The notes under the pieces: model-generated
Database searches by the model: none
What the model was told of the DNA's origin: nothing
Seen by the model: the letters and a program-made list of their open reading frames with translations, nothing else
In this document: positions 46,949 through 58,615 of the stretch, one piece after another
Layout of the letters: the number at the start of each line of letters is the position of its first letter
How positions within the stretch are numbered: the stretch's first letter is position 1
NCBI GenBank assembly: GCA_030430495.1
Contig: JAUIKM010000012.1
Location: forward strand, 1 to 64,000
Source: a bacterium
Lineage (GTDB): Bacteria; Bacteroidota; Ignavibacteria; Kapaibacteriales; UBA7675
Direction of reading: 5' to 3'
DNA length: 64,000 nt
Translations under genes and position numbers: made by a program

Positions 46949-48607
46949 TTAACCGCCCGCCGGACCAGGGTTGCCGTAAGTGAAGTTGGCCAGCGCCTCG
47001 CCGATGGAGTTTTCCAGTTTTTTGAAGCTGGATACGGAATAGCCGTTAAACATGATCGCAAATGTCAATAACTCGCCGTCGCGCGTAGTGACGTACCCCG
47101 CCAGGCCGCTGGCGTTGCGCAACGTGCCAGTCTTGGCGCACAAATTGTCTTCCGCCGCCGTGCCGCGCATGCGTCCTTTTAACGTGCCGTCGACGCCCGC
47201 AATTGACAGTGAATTGTAGTAGGCCTGTCCGAAAGGTTGGTCGTAAGCGTTGCCCAGAATGTCTACCAGCGCCTGCGGTGAAAGCAGGTTGCGCCGCGAA
47301 AGCCCCGAACCGTCGTTGATTAAACAATTGTCAAAACGGATATGCTCGTCGTCCATCGTGCCCGTGGTTAAAATGCGGGCTTCCTTGCTCGTGCTGCCGC
47401 CGCGCGGCGCTGAATACGAGCCGATCAACTTAAACAGATTCTCGGCAAAAAAATTGTTGCTGTTTTTGTTCGTGACCATGACGATGTCGCGCAGGCTGCG
47501 GAACGCCGAGGTGAGCGGCATCGAAATGATCGGAGGAGACTGCACGTCAAAACCGCCGCCGATTTTAACGCCGCCCGCCTGCAGCCGACTGTGGAGCAGG
47601 GCCGCGGCGATCATGGGCGGATTTTTGGATTCAAATTTGTACGCGTAGCTGCGTCCCGGTTTAAGATATCCCCCGACCGTGAAATGTTGAATGCCGTTCG
47701 AGTCCACCAGCGAACTGGTGAATTTGACGCTGCGGCTGTAGTAACGGCCGTTGCGCGATTTTGCGTTCACCGTAAACGACACCGCGTCGGAGACCGGAAT
47801 CGTCTGGACCTGCAGCGGTAAACCGGGTCGCGACGGGGCCGTTACCCGCACGGTAATTTCGTTGTGGTTGATCGTAATGCCGGCCACCGGCGGCAAAGCC
47901 TGTACAATGTCGCGATCGCCGCTGTAGTGCAGCCGATTGTACACCGTGTCGAAAATTTCACCCGTGGCGTAAATATTGCCGCTGATGGAATCGATGCCGA
48001 GGCCGCGAATTTTGTCCGCCAGCAATTCAAAGTCGGCCGTATTGAGCAGCGGGTCGCCGCCGCCCGTCAGGTAGAGGTTGCCGTCCAGAAGGCCGTTGCG
48101 AATTTCGGGGGCGTCGGTAGAGATTGAAGTGGCCAGCGCATGTTCCGCCGAGTGCAGGTAGAGCGCCATATAGGTCGTCACCAGTTTGGTCGTCGAAGCA
48201 GGCGTGAAAACGTCGTCGGAGTTTTTGCTGTACAGAATTTTATCGCTCTGATGCGATTGCACCAGAACGCCGTACTTGTTGCGGCGCGCGTAGCGGCTGC
48301 TGAGAATGCGGTTGAGTTTATTGCTCAGATCGGCGATGGCGTCGGCCGAGTCCTTTGGCGTCAGCTCCGGCAGTGGCGTCACCGTGTCGGGCAGGAACAG
48401 AGCCACACTGTCCTGCGGCGCAAGGGTATCGATCGGCGGTGGATTGCGCTGAATAAGCGAGTCGAGCATCGTCGGCAGCTCGAGCGAGTCGCCCGGCGCG
48501 CCCTCGGGAATGTCGAAGGCTTCGCTGAAATCCTGGTTGTATGCCGGTGCCGCAAAGGGCGCCACGGCGAGCAGAACCAACAGGCAAGCCCAGCCGAGGA
48601 CTCTCAT
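46949..48607 (-). CDS. dacB: D-alanyl-D-alanine carboxypeptidase/endopeptidase (PBP4, S13)
   Basis: This is about 552 residues when started at 48607, where a signal peptide begins (MRVLGWACLLVLLAVAPFAA); an open frame reaches 48700. The three penicillin-binding motifs are present: SxxK in TPASTTKL, SxN in NKNSNNFF, and KTG in CAKTGTLRNASG. It trims or cleaves peptidoglycan peptides in the periplasm. An acidic, proline-rich stretch of about 80 residues precedes the catalytic domain, making it longer than E. coli PBP4. It is the last gene of the minus-strand run beginning with phoH, 144 bases after miaA with this start (51 bases with the longer one). Confidence 0.9.
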   Translation of the reverse strand: MRVLGWACLLVLLAVAPFAAPAYNQDFSEAFDIPEGAPGDSLELPTMLDSLIQRNPPPIDTLAPQDSVALFLPDTVTPLPELTPKDSADAIADLSNKLNRILSSRYARRNKYGVLVQSHQSDKILYSKNSDDVFTPASTTKLVTTYMALYLHSAEHALATSISTDAPEIRNGLLDGNLYLTGGGDPLLNTADFELLADKIRGLGIDSISGNIYATGEIFDTVYNRLHYSGDRDIVQALPPVAGITINHNEITVRVTAPSRPGLPLQVQTIPVSDAVSFTVNAKSRNGRYYSRSVKFTSSLVDSNGIQHFTVGGYLKPGRSYAYKFESKNPPMIAAALLHSRLQAGGVKIGGGFDVQSPPIISMPLTSAFRSLRDIVMVTNKNSNNFFAENLFKLIGSYSAPRGGSTSKEARILTTGTMDDEHIRFDNCLINDGSGLSRRNLLSPQALVDILGNAYDQPFGQAYYNSLSIAGVDGTLKGRMRGTAAEDNLCAKTGTLRNASGLAGYVTTRDGELLTFAIMFNGYSVSSFKKLENSIGEALANFTYGNPGPAGG

Positions 48608-48751
48608 CACCGGCAGCGTACCGCCGGCGATACTTTGTACAACAATGCTGCCGCGCAAACGAGCCATTGTGCCAATCCGCGTTGAAAATTCAGAACTCAT
48701 TGGAAGTGCCGTCCAATTTGTGCTCGGACGGCGGGGGCGTAACAGGGCGAA

Positions 48752-49756
48752 TCATCGGGAATCGCCTGTATTCGGGCTGCTGCTGCGCCGAATATAGTCG
48801 TAGGCGATTGAATTCGCAATTTCTTGCACCGTCCCGCTCAGCATCGTACGCGGCCAGGCGTGCCGGAACCAGGTCAGCTGGCGTTTGGCGTAGTTGCGCG
48901 TTTTGCGGGCCGTCAGCTCCAGCGCCTCGTCGCGGTCGATTTCGCCGCGCAGCAGCGCAAAGACTTCCTTGTAGCCGACCGTGTTGAGCGCGTTGGCCGC
49001 CGGGTCGTAACCCATGGTCAGCAGCGCTTCACATTCTTCCACCAGTCCGGCGGTGAACATGGCTTGCGCGCGTTCGTTGATGCGCCGGTAGAGTTCGTCG
49101 CGCTGCAGATCGATCTGATAAAATTCACAGTGAAAGTCCGGTTCCCGCGCATCGGCCCTGCGCGCCTCCGTCAGCGGCCTTCCGTTGATGCGGTAGAATT
49201 CCAGCGCCCGCAGGATGCGCCGCGGGTTGCGGTCGGTATATTTTTCAGCCGCCGCCGGGTCGCTGCGCTGCAGCTCGGCGTAGAGTTTGTCAATGCCTTC
49301 GCTGTGGAGCGTTGCCGTCAGTTCCTCACGCACGGCTTTCAGGCCTTTCGCATCTGCATCCGATTCGTCAAACAAGCCGAGGCAGGCGGCGCGGATGTAC
49401 AGGCCGGAACCGCCGACGATGACCGGGATGCGCCCTTTTTCCAGAGCTGATTTTATGCTTGCCGGCGCGTCGGAAGCGAACATGCCCGCGCTGTAGTCTT
49501 CATCCGGATTGCGAATATCGATGCAGGCGTGCGGGTGGCGCGCAAGTTCGTCCGCGTCGGGTTTGGCGGTGCCGATATTCATGTGGCGGTAGATCTGACG
49601 CGAATCGGCTGAAATCAGGTCGACGGGCAGCAGGTCCGCCAGAGCGCAGGCCACGGCGGTTTTACCCGAGGCGGTCGGGCCCTGGATGACAATGACGCTG
49701 CCGTCCGCCTGTGCGGCGTGGGAGCGGTCCGTCCGGTGTTTAAGTGATTCCTGCAA
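48752..49756 (-). CDS. miaA: tRNA dimethylallyltransferase MiaA
   Basis: This 334-residue enzyme transfers a dimethylallyl group to N6 of A37 in tRNAs reading UNN codons. Diagnostic segments are the P-loop VIVIQGPTASGKTAVACALA, then DLISADSRQIYRHMNIGTAK, the conserved VIVGGSGLYIRA, and near the end NTVGYKEVFALLRGEI and RNYAKRQLTWFRH. Length and order are standard. It lies 21 bases after pcm and 51 bases or more before the PBP4 gene, so it belongs to the same transcript. Confidence 0.97.
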   Translation of the reverse strand: MQESLKHRTDRSHAAQADGSVIVIQGPTASGKTAVACALADLLPVDLISADSRQIYRHMNIGTAKPDADELARHPHACIDIRNPDEDYSAGMFASDAPASIKSALEKGRIPVIVGGSGLYIRAACLGLFDESDADAKGLKAVREELTATLHSEGIDKLYAELQRSDPAAAEKYTDRNPRRILRALEFYRINGRPLTEARRADAREPDFHCEFYQIDLQRDELYRRINERAQAMFTAGLVEECEALLTMGYDPAANALNTVGYKEVFALLRGEIDRDEALELTARKTRNYAKRQLTWFRHAWPRTMLSGTVQEIANSIAYDYIRRSSSPNTGDSR

Positions 49757-49777
49757 TTTGCTGCGCGCCGCCTGTAT

Positions 49778-50437
49778 TTAACCCTGCCATCCCTGGCGGC
49801 CGATCAGCGGTACAAAGCGAAACTCGTGAAATTCTTCGCCGCTCAGATTGCCGTCCGCGTCGCGAGTGATCCGGTAGAGTGTCTGGTCCTGTTTGTCGCC
49901 CACGGGGATGACGAGCCGCCCGCCCGCGGCAAGTTGATCCGTCAAGGCCTTGGGCACGTCCGGCGCGCCGGCTGTGACAATGATTCCATCGTAGGGAGCG
50001 TAGCCGCTCCAGCCGATTGTACCGTCGCCGCAGTGACAGGCGATGTCCATGCCCAGCCGTTCGAACGTCGCCTCGGCATGCCTGTGCAACTCGTTGTGCC
50101 GCTCAATGGTAAACACGCGCACACCCATGTTAAACAGCACCGCGGCCTGATAGCCGCTGCCGGTGCCGATCTCCAGCACGCGGTCGCCCGGCGTCGGGTT
50201 TAACAGCTGTGTCATGAACGCCACCGTGTAGGGCTGCGAAATAGTCTGGCGACAGTCGATGGGCAAAGCCGAGTTTTCGTAGGCGCGCGCGCCGAAAGCC
50301 TCTGAAACAAAAGCCTCGCGCGGCACGCTGCCGATGGCCGCCAGCACCGCGTCGTTTTCAATGCCCTGCTGCCTCAGTTCCCGCAGCAATTCCGCGCGTG
50401 CAAGTTCCGTGCGGTTGTAATGCGATTGTGTCTTCAT
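49778..50437 (-). CDS. pcm: protein-L-isoaspartate O-methyltransferase
   Basis: This is a 219-residue cytoplasmic SAM-dependent repair enzyme that methylates isoaspartyl residues in damaged proteins. It shows the family pattern VLAAIGSVPREAFV, then QTISQPYTVAFMTQLL, the SAM-binding motif VLEIGTGSGYQAAVLFNMG, and YDGIIVTAGAPDVPKAL, ending with GGRLVIPVG. Length is typical. It sits between the diadenylate cyclase and miaA genes in the minus-strand run. Confidence 0.96.
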   Translation of the reverse strand: MKTQSHYNRTELARAELLRELRQQGIENDAVLAAIGSVPREAFVSEAFGARAYENSALPIDCRQTISQPYTVAFMTQLLNPTPGDRVLEIGTGSGYQAAVLFNMGVRVFTIERHNELHRHAEATFERLGMDIACHCGDGTIGWSGYAPYDGIIVTAGAPDVPKALTDQLAAGGRLVIPVGDKQDQTLYRITRDADGNLSGEEFHEFRFVPLIGRQGWQG

Positions 50438-50533
50438 ATTCCCTTAATGCCGGTTTGCACGCTGATTTTTTTGTTTAACAGGCGTGTTGCAATTTGTTCG
50501 GACCAATGTTTGTCGTTGTGTTGACGGAGAGAA

Positions 50534-51349
50534 TCAACTGCTGCCGAAGGAAAACAATTGGCGTTCGCGCTGCGGGTTTTCCAGCGTCAGGCTCTCGCGC
50601 AGCCGCTCTTCCAGCTGGTCCAGCGTCAAGCCGCGGATCAGGCGTCCTTCCTCCGCCACAGAGATAAAACCCGACTCCTCGGAAACGACCAGCGCCAGGA
50701 CGTCGGCCTGCTCGGAGATGCCAAGCGCCGCGCGGTGGCGCGTGCCCAGATTCTGGTTTTCCAGTCTGGTTGTCAAACTGAGCGGCAGAATACATCCCGC
50801 CGCCTGCACCTGGCCGTTCTGCACGATCACCGCGCCGTCGTGCAGCGGCGATTTGACGTTGAAAATCGAGATCAACAATTCCTTTGTCAGCTGTCCCTGA
50901 ATCGTCACGCCCGTGTCGGTTGAAATTGCCACGTTGCGGTCGCGCGAAAACACGATCAGCGCGCCCGTGTGTTTTTCGGACATTTCGCGGACGGCGTCCA
51001 GCACCTCGTCAATCGTCTCGGTGATATCGGTCTTGGCAAAAAAGTTAAACAGGGGAGCGCGCAGCAGCGGAATCAACAGCCGCCGAATCTCAGGCTGAAA
51101 GAGAATGATAAAGGTGATCAGCCAGATGTCCGACAGCGACCCCAACAGCCAGTTTAAAGCGCGTATGTCGAAGGCCGTCGTGAACAGGTAGAGGCCCAAT
51201 ACCACCAGGATGCCGGCAATCACCTGAAACGTCACGGTGTTGCGCAGCGACTGGTAGAGGCGATAGAATATGGCGGTGACGATGGCTATGTCGACAACGT
51301 CGAGCAGCGTCACATCCACAAAACCTATGCTGAATAGTTCCTGGCTCAT
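50534..51349 (-). CDS. cdaA: CdaA-type diadenylate cyclase
   Basis: This 271-residue enzyme makes cyclic di-AMP from two ATP. The N-terminus has three hydrophobic helices (VDIAIVTAIFYRLYQSL; VIAGILVVLGLYLF; NWLLGSLSDIWLITFIILFQ). The DAC domain follows with the catalytic signatures SPLHDGAVIVQNGQVQAAG and LGTRHRAALGISEQ (DGA and RHR). This is the membrane CdaA class rather than DisA. No ybbR-type partner gene is adjacent in this window; instead it lies 42 bases after phoH. Confidence 0.95.
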   Translation of the reverse strand: MSQELFSIGFVDVTLLDVVDIAIVTAIFYRLYQSLRNTVTFQVIAGILVVLGLYLFTTAFDIRALNWLLGSLSDIWLITFIILFQPEIRRLLIPLLRAPLFNFFAKTDITETIDEVLDAVREMSEKHTGALIVFSRDRNVAISTDTGVTIQGQLTKELLISIFNVKSPLHDGAVIVQNGQVQAAGCILPLSLTTRLENQNLGTRHRAALGISEQADVLALVVSEESGFISVAEEGRLIRGLTLDQLEERLRESLTLENPQRERQLFSFGSS

Positions 51350-51391
51350 ACCTGTTCTGCTGACTGCCCTTCGACCGGCGTCCGCCGCCTG

Positions 51392-52474
51392 TTACCGAGC
51401 GGCCGGGACCTGTCCGTCTTCCGTCTGCCCGTCTTCCGCTTTGTCCGCGGAAGACGCATGTGTGTATCTGGCGCGGCGTTCGCCGGCGTGCTCTTCCGCT
51501 TCGAGTTCGTTGTCGTGGTCTTCATACGCCTTGATGATGTCCGCCACCAGGCGATGGCGCACGACGTCGCCGCGGTTAAAATAGACAAATTCTATGCCCT
51601 GAACATCTTTCAGCACGTCCTGCACGTCGACCAGGCCGGACATAGAGCGCGAGGGCAGGTCGATCTGCGTGATGTCGCCCGTGATAATCGTTTTGGAGTT
51701 GCGGCCCAGACGCGTCAGGAACATTTTCATCTGTGTGACGGTCGTGTTCTGCGCCTCGTCCAGCACGATGAACGCGCCGTTGAAGGTGCGGCCGCGCATG
51801 TAGGCGAGCGGTATGACCTCGACGATGCGTTTTTCCAGCAAACTGCGCAGTTTTTCCGCGCCGAGCATGTCGGCCAGGGCGTCGAAAATCGGACGCAGAT
51901 ATGGATCGACTTTTTCCTGGAAGTCGCCGGGCAGAAATCCCAGTGACTCGCCGGCTTCGACGGCCGGCCGCGAGACCAGTACGCGGGAGACGTCGCCGCG
52001 TTTGAGCGCCGCCAACGCCAGAGCCACCGCCAGGTAGGTCTTACCCGTACCTGCCGGGCCGATCGCAAAGACGACGTCGTTTTCGCGGACGCGGCGCACG
52101 TAGTCCAGCTGCGTCGGAGTGCGCGTGTTGATGTCTTCCTTAACGCCGCGGTACACCAGTTTTTCGTTGCCGCCGCCTTTGGCGGGATTGCGCCGCTCGG
52201 GCACGCCGCCGACCAGGTCGATGACTGTGAGCACGTCCTCCTGGCTGAGTTCACCGGTGCGGTTGACAATGTACTGCAACTCTTTGATCACCGTTTCAAC
52301 GCGCTTGATGTCTTCCGGCCGGCCGCGAACGATCGCCCACTCCCCGCGCACGGTTATCGAAGCTTCAAAGCGTTTTTCGATCAGATTCAGGTTTGTGTCG
52401 TTGTAGCCCAGGAGCAGCAGTCGGTCGGATGCCTCGAGGCTGATTCTTTTTTCTTCCAACTCCATACGTTCCAT
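51392..52474 (-). CDS. PhoH family ATPase (PhoL-like)
   Basis: This is a 360-residue protein with an N-terminal KH-like region (about 20-90). The PhoH P-loop ATPase domain follows, with Walker A AIGPAGTGKTYLAVALAL, then SRPAVEAGESLGFLPGDFQE (hallmark of the family), Walker B NGAFIVLDEAQNTTVTQMKM, and TRLGRNSKTIITGDITQIDL. The C-terminal about 35 residues are charged and variable. The family is an RNA-associated ATPase usually next to ybeY; here the next gene is cdaA, and ybeY is not seen in the window. Confidence 0.95.
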   Translation of the reverse strand: MERMELEEKRISLEASDRLLLLGYNDTNLNLIEKRFEASITVRGEWAIVRGRPEDIKRVETVIKELQYIVNRTGELSQEDVLTVIDLVGGVPERRNPAKGGGNEKLVYRGVKEDINTRTPTQLDYVRRVRENDVVFAIGPAGTGKTYLAVALALAALKRGDVSRVLVSRPAVEAGESLGFLPGDFQEKVDPYLRPIFDALADMLGAEKLRSLLEKRIVEVIPLAYMRGRTFNGAFIVLDEAQNTTVTQMKMFLTRLGRNSKTIITGDITQIDLPSRSMSGLVDVQDVLKDVQGIEFVYFNRGDVVRHRLVADIIKAYEDHDNELEAEEHAGERRARYTHASSADKAEDGQTEDGQVPAAR

Positions 52475-52564
52475 GTTTTCCGGTTGATAGCCGGCAGCCC
52501 GTTTAGATGACGCTGCCGCGAGGAGAGCAGTCAGTGTCGCGCGTCTGGTAAAAATACAACAAAT

Positions 52565-52603
52565 AAAAAAGTCCCGCCGCCAAACGGCGCGCGGGACTTT
52601 TGA
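52565..52603 (-). terminator. terminator of the LysM gene
   Basis: Read on the minus strand, AAAAGTCCCGCG pairs with GCGGGACTTTTTT across a GC-rich loop region, giving a stem with a T tail. It separates the LysM gene from phoH. Confidence 0.8.
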
Positions 52604-52627
52604 ATGGTTCCGTGATTCCGTTGTGCA

Positions 52628-53428
52628 TCAATTGCCGGAGCCGTTGCCTGCGTCCGAGGAAGCGTCGCCGGTCGTACCGGCAGCGGCTTCGCGTTTCTGA
52701 CGCCAGTAGCGACGTTCGGCTTTCTGCTCGTCGCTCGTTTTCGGGCCTTTCGGCGGAATCTGCAGGACCTGGCCCGGGAAGATAATGTCCGGATTGCGAA
52801 CCTGGTCCGTGTTTGCCTGCCAGATCTTCGGCCACATGAAAGCGTCGGCGTAAATATCGTTTTTAGCAGCGATATTCCACAGACAGTCGCGATCTTTGGC
52901 CCAGGTGCCGACCGTGTAGGTCGTAATTTTCTTCTCGCGGTACAGTCCTTTGATGTCGCGGCCCAGTTGAACCATGCGATCGTAGAACTGCGGCATCACC
53001 GAGATTTTGTTTTTCCGGAGCTCTTTGTACTGGCGGTCCAGTTCCTCGACTTCAGCGCGGCGGTCGGCCAGCTCGTCGTTGGACAGGCGCTTCATTTCGC
53101 GCACTTTGCCCTCAAGAACACCCAGTTTCTGAGCAAATGCATCGATATCGGCTTGTGTGGCGCCGACCAGCGCGTAGAGCGCTTCGTTACATTTTTTGAG
53201 TTCTTCGTTGAGGCGATCCAGTTCCGCGCGGGCCTTGGTAATGTCGCCGTCAACCTCGTTGAGGCGCTTTTCCAGATCCGCAACTTTTTCCTTCAGTTGG
53301 GAAATGCGGATGGCAGCGTGCTCTTCCGTCAGTTTTTCATCAGGCGTCTGAGGATTGTACTGCTGCGCCAGAACCGGAACCGCGAGGACCGTCAGAGCCA
53401 GGACCAGTAGGAGAAATGTACGTTTCAT
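52628..53428 (-). CDS. secreted coiled-coil LysM protein
   Basis: This is a 266-residue protein when started at 53428, where a signal peptide begins (MKRTFLLLVLALTVLAVPVL); 26 upstream in-frame residues to 53506 are hydrophilic and probably untranslated. Residues about 25-150 form a long coiled coil (KEKVADLEKRLNEVDGDITK and onward). A LysM-like domain follows at about 180-235: YTVGTWAKDRDCLWNIAAKN and WQANTDQVRNPDIIFPGQVL. The C-terminal tail is basic then Gly/Ser-rich. It is probably periplasmic and peptidoglycan-bound. A small coiled-coil lipoprotein gene lies just upstream. Confidence 0.9.
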   Translation of the reverse strand: MKRTFLLLVLALTVLAVPVLAQQYNPQTPDEKLTEEHAAIRISQLKEKVADLEKRLNEVDGDITKARAELDRLNEELKKCNEALYALVGATQADIDAFAQKLGVLEGKVREMKRLSNDELADRRAEVEELDRQYKELRKNKISVMPQFYDRMVQLGRDIKGLYREKKITTYTVGTWAKDRDCLWNIAAKNDIYADAFMWPKIWQANTDQVRNPDIIFPGQVLQIPPKGPKTSDEQKAERRYWRQKREAAAGTTGDASSDAGNGSGN

Positions 53429-53560
53429 TCCGTGCACTTTGATGCTTGTTGATTGGGGTAATGTGTTCATAGTTTTGTCCAGGAATTTGTCGGGAGGCAA
53501 ATCCATTGCCGACCGGTTATGAGCGTGGGGACTCCAGTGGTCGGCATTTGGCCTGGTGAA

Positions 53561-53845
53561 TTAGTCGGGCCAGACGTTCGGCCAGTTCGCCAGTTTTCCC
53601 TCAATGAAGGCTTTCACTTCCTGGCATTTGTCCAGTTCGCGTTGACGCGCCTTCACTTCGGTTTGCAATCCGGCCAGGTCGGCCTCGCGCTTGCGGATCG
53701 TCTCTTCCAGTTGTACCTGGCGCTGACGCAGCTCGCGGATCTCTTGCAATTGTTCCGGCGTAATCATTGAAGTGCAGGAAAACATCGCCAATGAAGACAG
53801 ACCAATCAGGCCGCTCACGAGCAATGCTTTAAAATTTTGTCGCAT
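53561..53845 (-). CDS. small coiled-coil lipoprotein
   Basis: This is a 94-residue protein preceded by GGAGG. The signal peptide ends in a lipobox (LAMFSC, Cys24), so it is lipidated. The mature part is one coiled coil (LQEIRELRQRQVQLEETIRK and following) with a short tail. It is upstream of the LysM coiled-coil protein in the same orientation, 132 bases apart. The two may interact at the envelope, which is inference from shared architecture and position. Confidence 0.85.
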   Translation of the reverse strand: MRQNFKALLVSGLIGLSSLAMFSCTSMITPEQLQEIRELRQRQVQLEETIRKREADLAGLQTEVKARQRELDKCQEVKAFIEGKLANWPNVWPD

Positions 53846-54220
53846 GCATCCTCCACAGTCACAGTAGCTTACAGTTGTATTCAGATTCGTAAAAGGACAT
53901 TCGCCTGAGAATTACACAAATTAGTGCTTTTCTGGCGATTAATCCATAAAAAGTATGCATTAATGAAAAAATGCACCATTGAAGATTTTGCCAACGCGCC
54001 GCCAATCTCGCGCTAACGATGCCGTCTCCGGCGTCGCGCTCTGTCCGGCACTACAGCTGAGCCGCCCGGAAGTTTGTCAATGCGTTTGCAGTAATCGATT
54101 TCAACAGCGTATTTTGCGCCGGCACGTAACAGCAAAAGCCTTTCGCGTATATTTTTTAGTCGAAATTGCGGCTTTTTGCTAATTTTCGCCGTAAATCTTC
54201 CTTCTAAAGCTACGCGAACC
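53846..54220. other. divergent promoter region
   Basis: This is an AT-rich gap between the lipoprotein and response-regulator genes. Both promoters must lie here, but no specific element could be assigned with confidence. Confidence 0.4.
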
Positions 54221-55582
54221 ATGCGAAACCAGATCAGCATCATCGACGATGATGCCCACATGTTGCGATATCTCGGTAAGGTCCTTTCAACCTCCGGTGC
54301 CGATGTTCTCCTGTACAATTCTCCCCAGCGCTTCCTGGCTTCCTTTGAAGTGTCCGGGCCGGACGTCATTGTCCTCGACCTTTTGATGCCTGAAATGAGC
54401 GGTATCGACGTGCTCCAGTTCGTCCGCAAGCGGCGCCAGCACATCCCCGTTATCATGCTCACGACCGAGGCAAAAATTGAGACGGCCGTGCGCGCCATGA
54501 AAGCCGGTGTTGACGATTATATCACAAAGCCGATCGACAAGGACGAATTTGTCCTGCGCGTCCGCCGAGCTCTCGAAGTCGGCGCGCTGCGTTCCTCCGC
54601 CAAATCCGAACTTCTGGCCAAACGCGATCGTTTCTCCGTTACCAGTATCGTGGGCGAGAGCAAACACGCCCGCAAACTGCGCGAAGAAGCAGTCAAAGCC
54701 ATTTCCGCTCCGGCCCGTCCCATCTGGATTCTCGGCGAATACGGTGCGGGCAAACGCCACCTGGCCCGCGTGATTCACTACGGCAGTGCGGCCATCGGCG
54801 GACTGCTGGCCACATATCGCGCCAATCAGATCGAACCGGACGAACAGCGCGCCTTTTTTCTGGGTCAGATGAACCGCCCGTCCGACGGCGGCACGCCCGT
54901 TCGTCAGCGCGGCGTGCTCGAACAGGCCGACGGCGGAACCGTTATTATTGAGCATCCCGAAAAACTCGAGCCGAGCGTGTTGCGCGCTTTTTACGACGCC
55001 GGTTCCGGGCACGGCATTCGCCCCGTTGGTTCGAACGAAGATATTCCCGTCAACGTCCGCGTCATCTTTGTTTCCGATGTGGCGGATATCGAAGCACTGA
55101 CCGAAAAACACAACATTGACCCCGATCTCCTGCGCGACATTGGCGACTCCGTCATCCAGGTGCCTTCGCTTGCCAAACGCCCGGAAGACATTCCCGACCT
55201 GACGCATTTTTACCTGGAAGAAAATTCCATGCGCCGCATGCGCAATTTCTCTGTGGACGAAGAGGCTATGGCACGCCTGGTTTCTTATGCCTGGCCGCAC
55301 AATATTTCCGAACTGCACAACGCGCTGGACCGCGCCATGCTCGACGCCGTCAAAGACGTTATTACACTGCGCAATCTCACGCTCGGCACTGCGGGCTGGT
55401 CTTCCGGCCAAACGGGTACGGTCTTTTCCATTCCACAGGGACTTTCGATCAAGGACTTGCAGGGCGAATACGTCCGCCAGACACTCGAATTCTTCCAGAG
55501 CAACCTGGAAAAAACCGCCGCCTCGCTGAGTATCAGCCGCAAAACTCTGTGGGAAATTCGCAAGAAATTTGACTTGCCCTGA
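54221..55582 (+). CDS. NtrC-like response regulator with degenerate AAA+ domain
   Basis: This is a 453-residue protein starting at ATG 54221. The receiver domain (1-120) has the acidic pocket IIDDD, phospho-acceptor Asp53 in VLDLLMPEMSG and Lys103 in ITKPID. The central region (about 145-385) aligns with sigma-54 activators: LGEYGAGKRHLARVIH for Walker A, LEQADGGTVIIEHPEKLEPS for Walker B, and YAWPHNISELHNALDRAM at the R-finger end. However, the GAFTGA loop is missing (QMNRPSDGG in its place), and the Walker B Asp-Glu is Glu-His. A Fis-type HTH ends the protein (TAASLSISRKTLWEIRKKF). It is probably a DNA-binding regulator that no longer drives sigma-54 polymerase. Confidence 0.9.
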   Translation: MRNQISIIDDDAHMLRYLGKVLSTSGADVLLYNSPQRFLASFEVSGPDVIVLDLLMPEMSGIDVLQFVRKRRQHIPVIMLTTEAKIETAVRAMKAGVDDYITKPIDKDEFVLRVRRALEVGALRSSAKSELLAKRDRFSVTSIVGESKHARKLREEAVKAISAPARPIWILGEYGAGKRHLARVIHYGSAAIGGLLATYRANQIEPDEQRAFFLGQMNRPSDGGTPVRQRGVLEQADGGTVIIEHPEKLEPSVLRAFYDAGSGHGIRPVGSNEDIPVNVRVIFVSDVADIEALTEKHNIDPDLLRDIGDSVIQVPSLAKRPEDIPDLTHFYLEENSMRRMRNFSVDEEAMARLVSYAWPHNISELHNALDRAMLDAVKDVITLRNLTLGTAGWSSGQTGTVFSIPQGLSIKDLQGEYVRQTLEFFQSNLEKTAASLSISRKTLWEIRKKFDLP

Positions 55583-55732
55583 CAAATGCCGCTCTTGTTT
55601 GTCATCGCGTGATGAGCCGCGGGCCCACAGCTTGCGCCAAAAAATTGTAATTTTGCAAAGTGAAGTTTCAGCCTTAGCAACGCAGTCGCGCCTGCCGGTG
55701 CGGCTGTTCGTGTTCTTGGAGTGCAGGAGTCT

Positions 55733-58462
<2,730 letters not shown>

Positions 58463-58615
58463 TTATCCGGCATTCTGAATCCGGCAAAACAAAATGTATA
58501 TTAGGCGGTTTGGCGCCTCAACACGCCCTGGTGTGTCCGCGGGCTGCAACTGCATTGAATGTGTGTTAATGGGCGCTGTTTTCTGAAGGCCCGATCGACA
58601 AAACGCTGCGGCAGT

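Noticed and set aside
55580-55607. Inverted repeat TGACAAA / TTTGTCA at the end of the response-regulator gene as a terminator
   Set aside because: The stem is only seven AT-rich pairs and lacks a T run; it may be a worn hairpin-family fragment but is too short to call.
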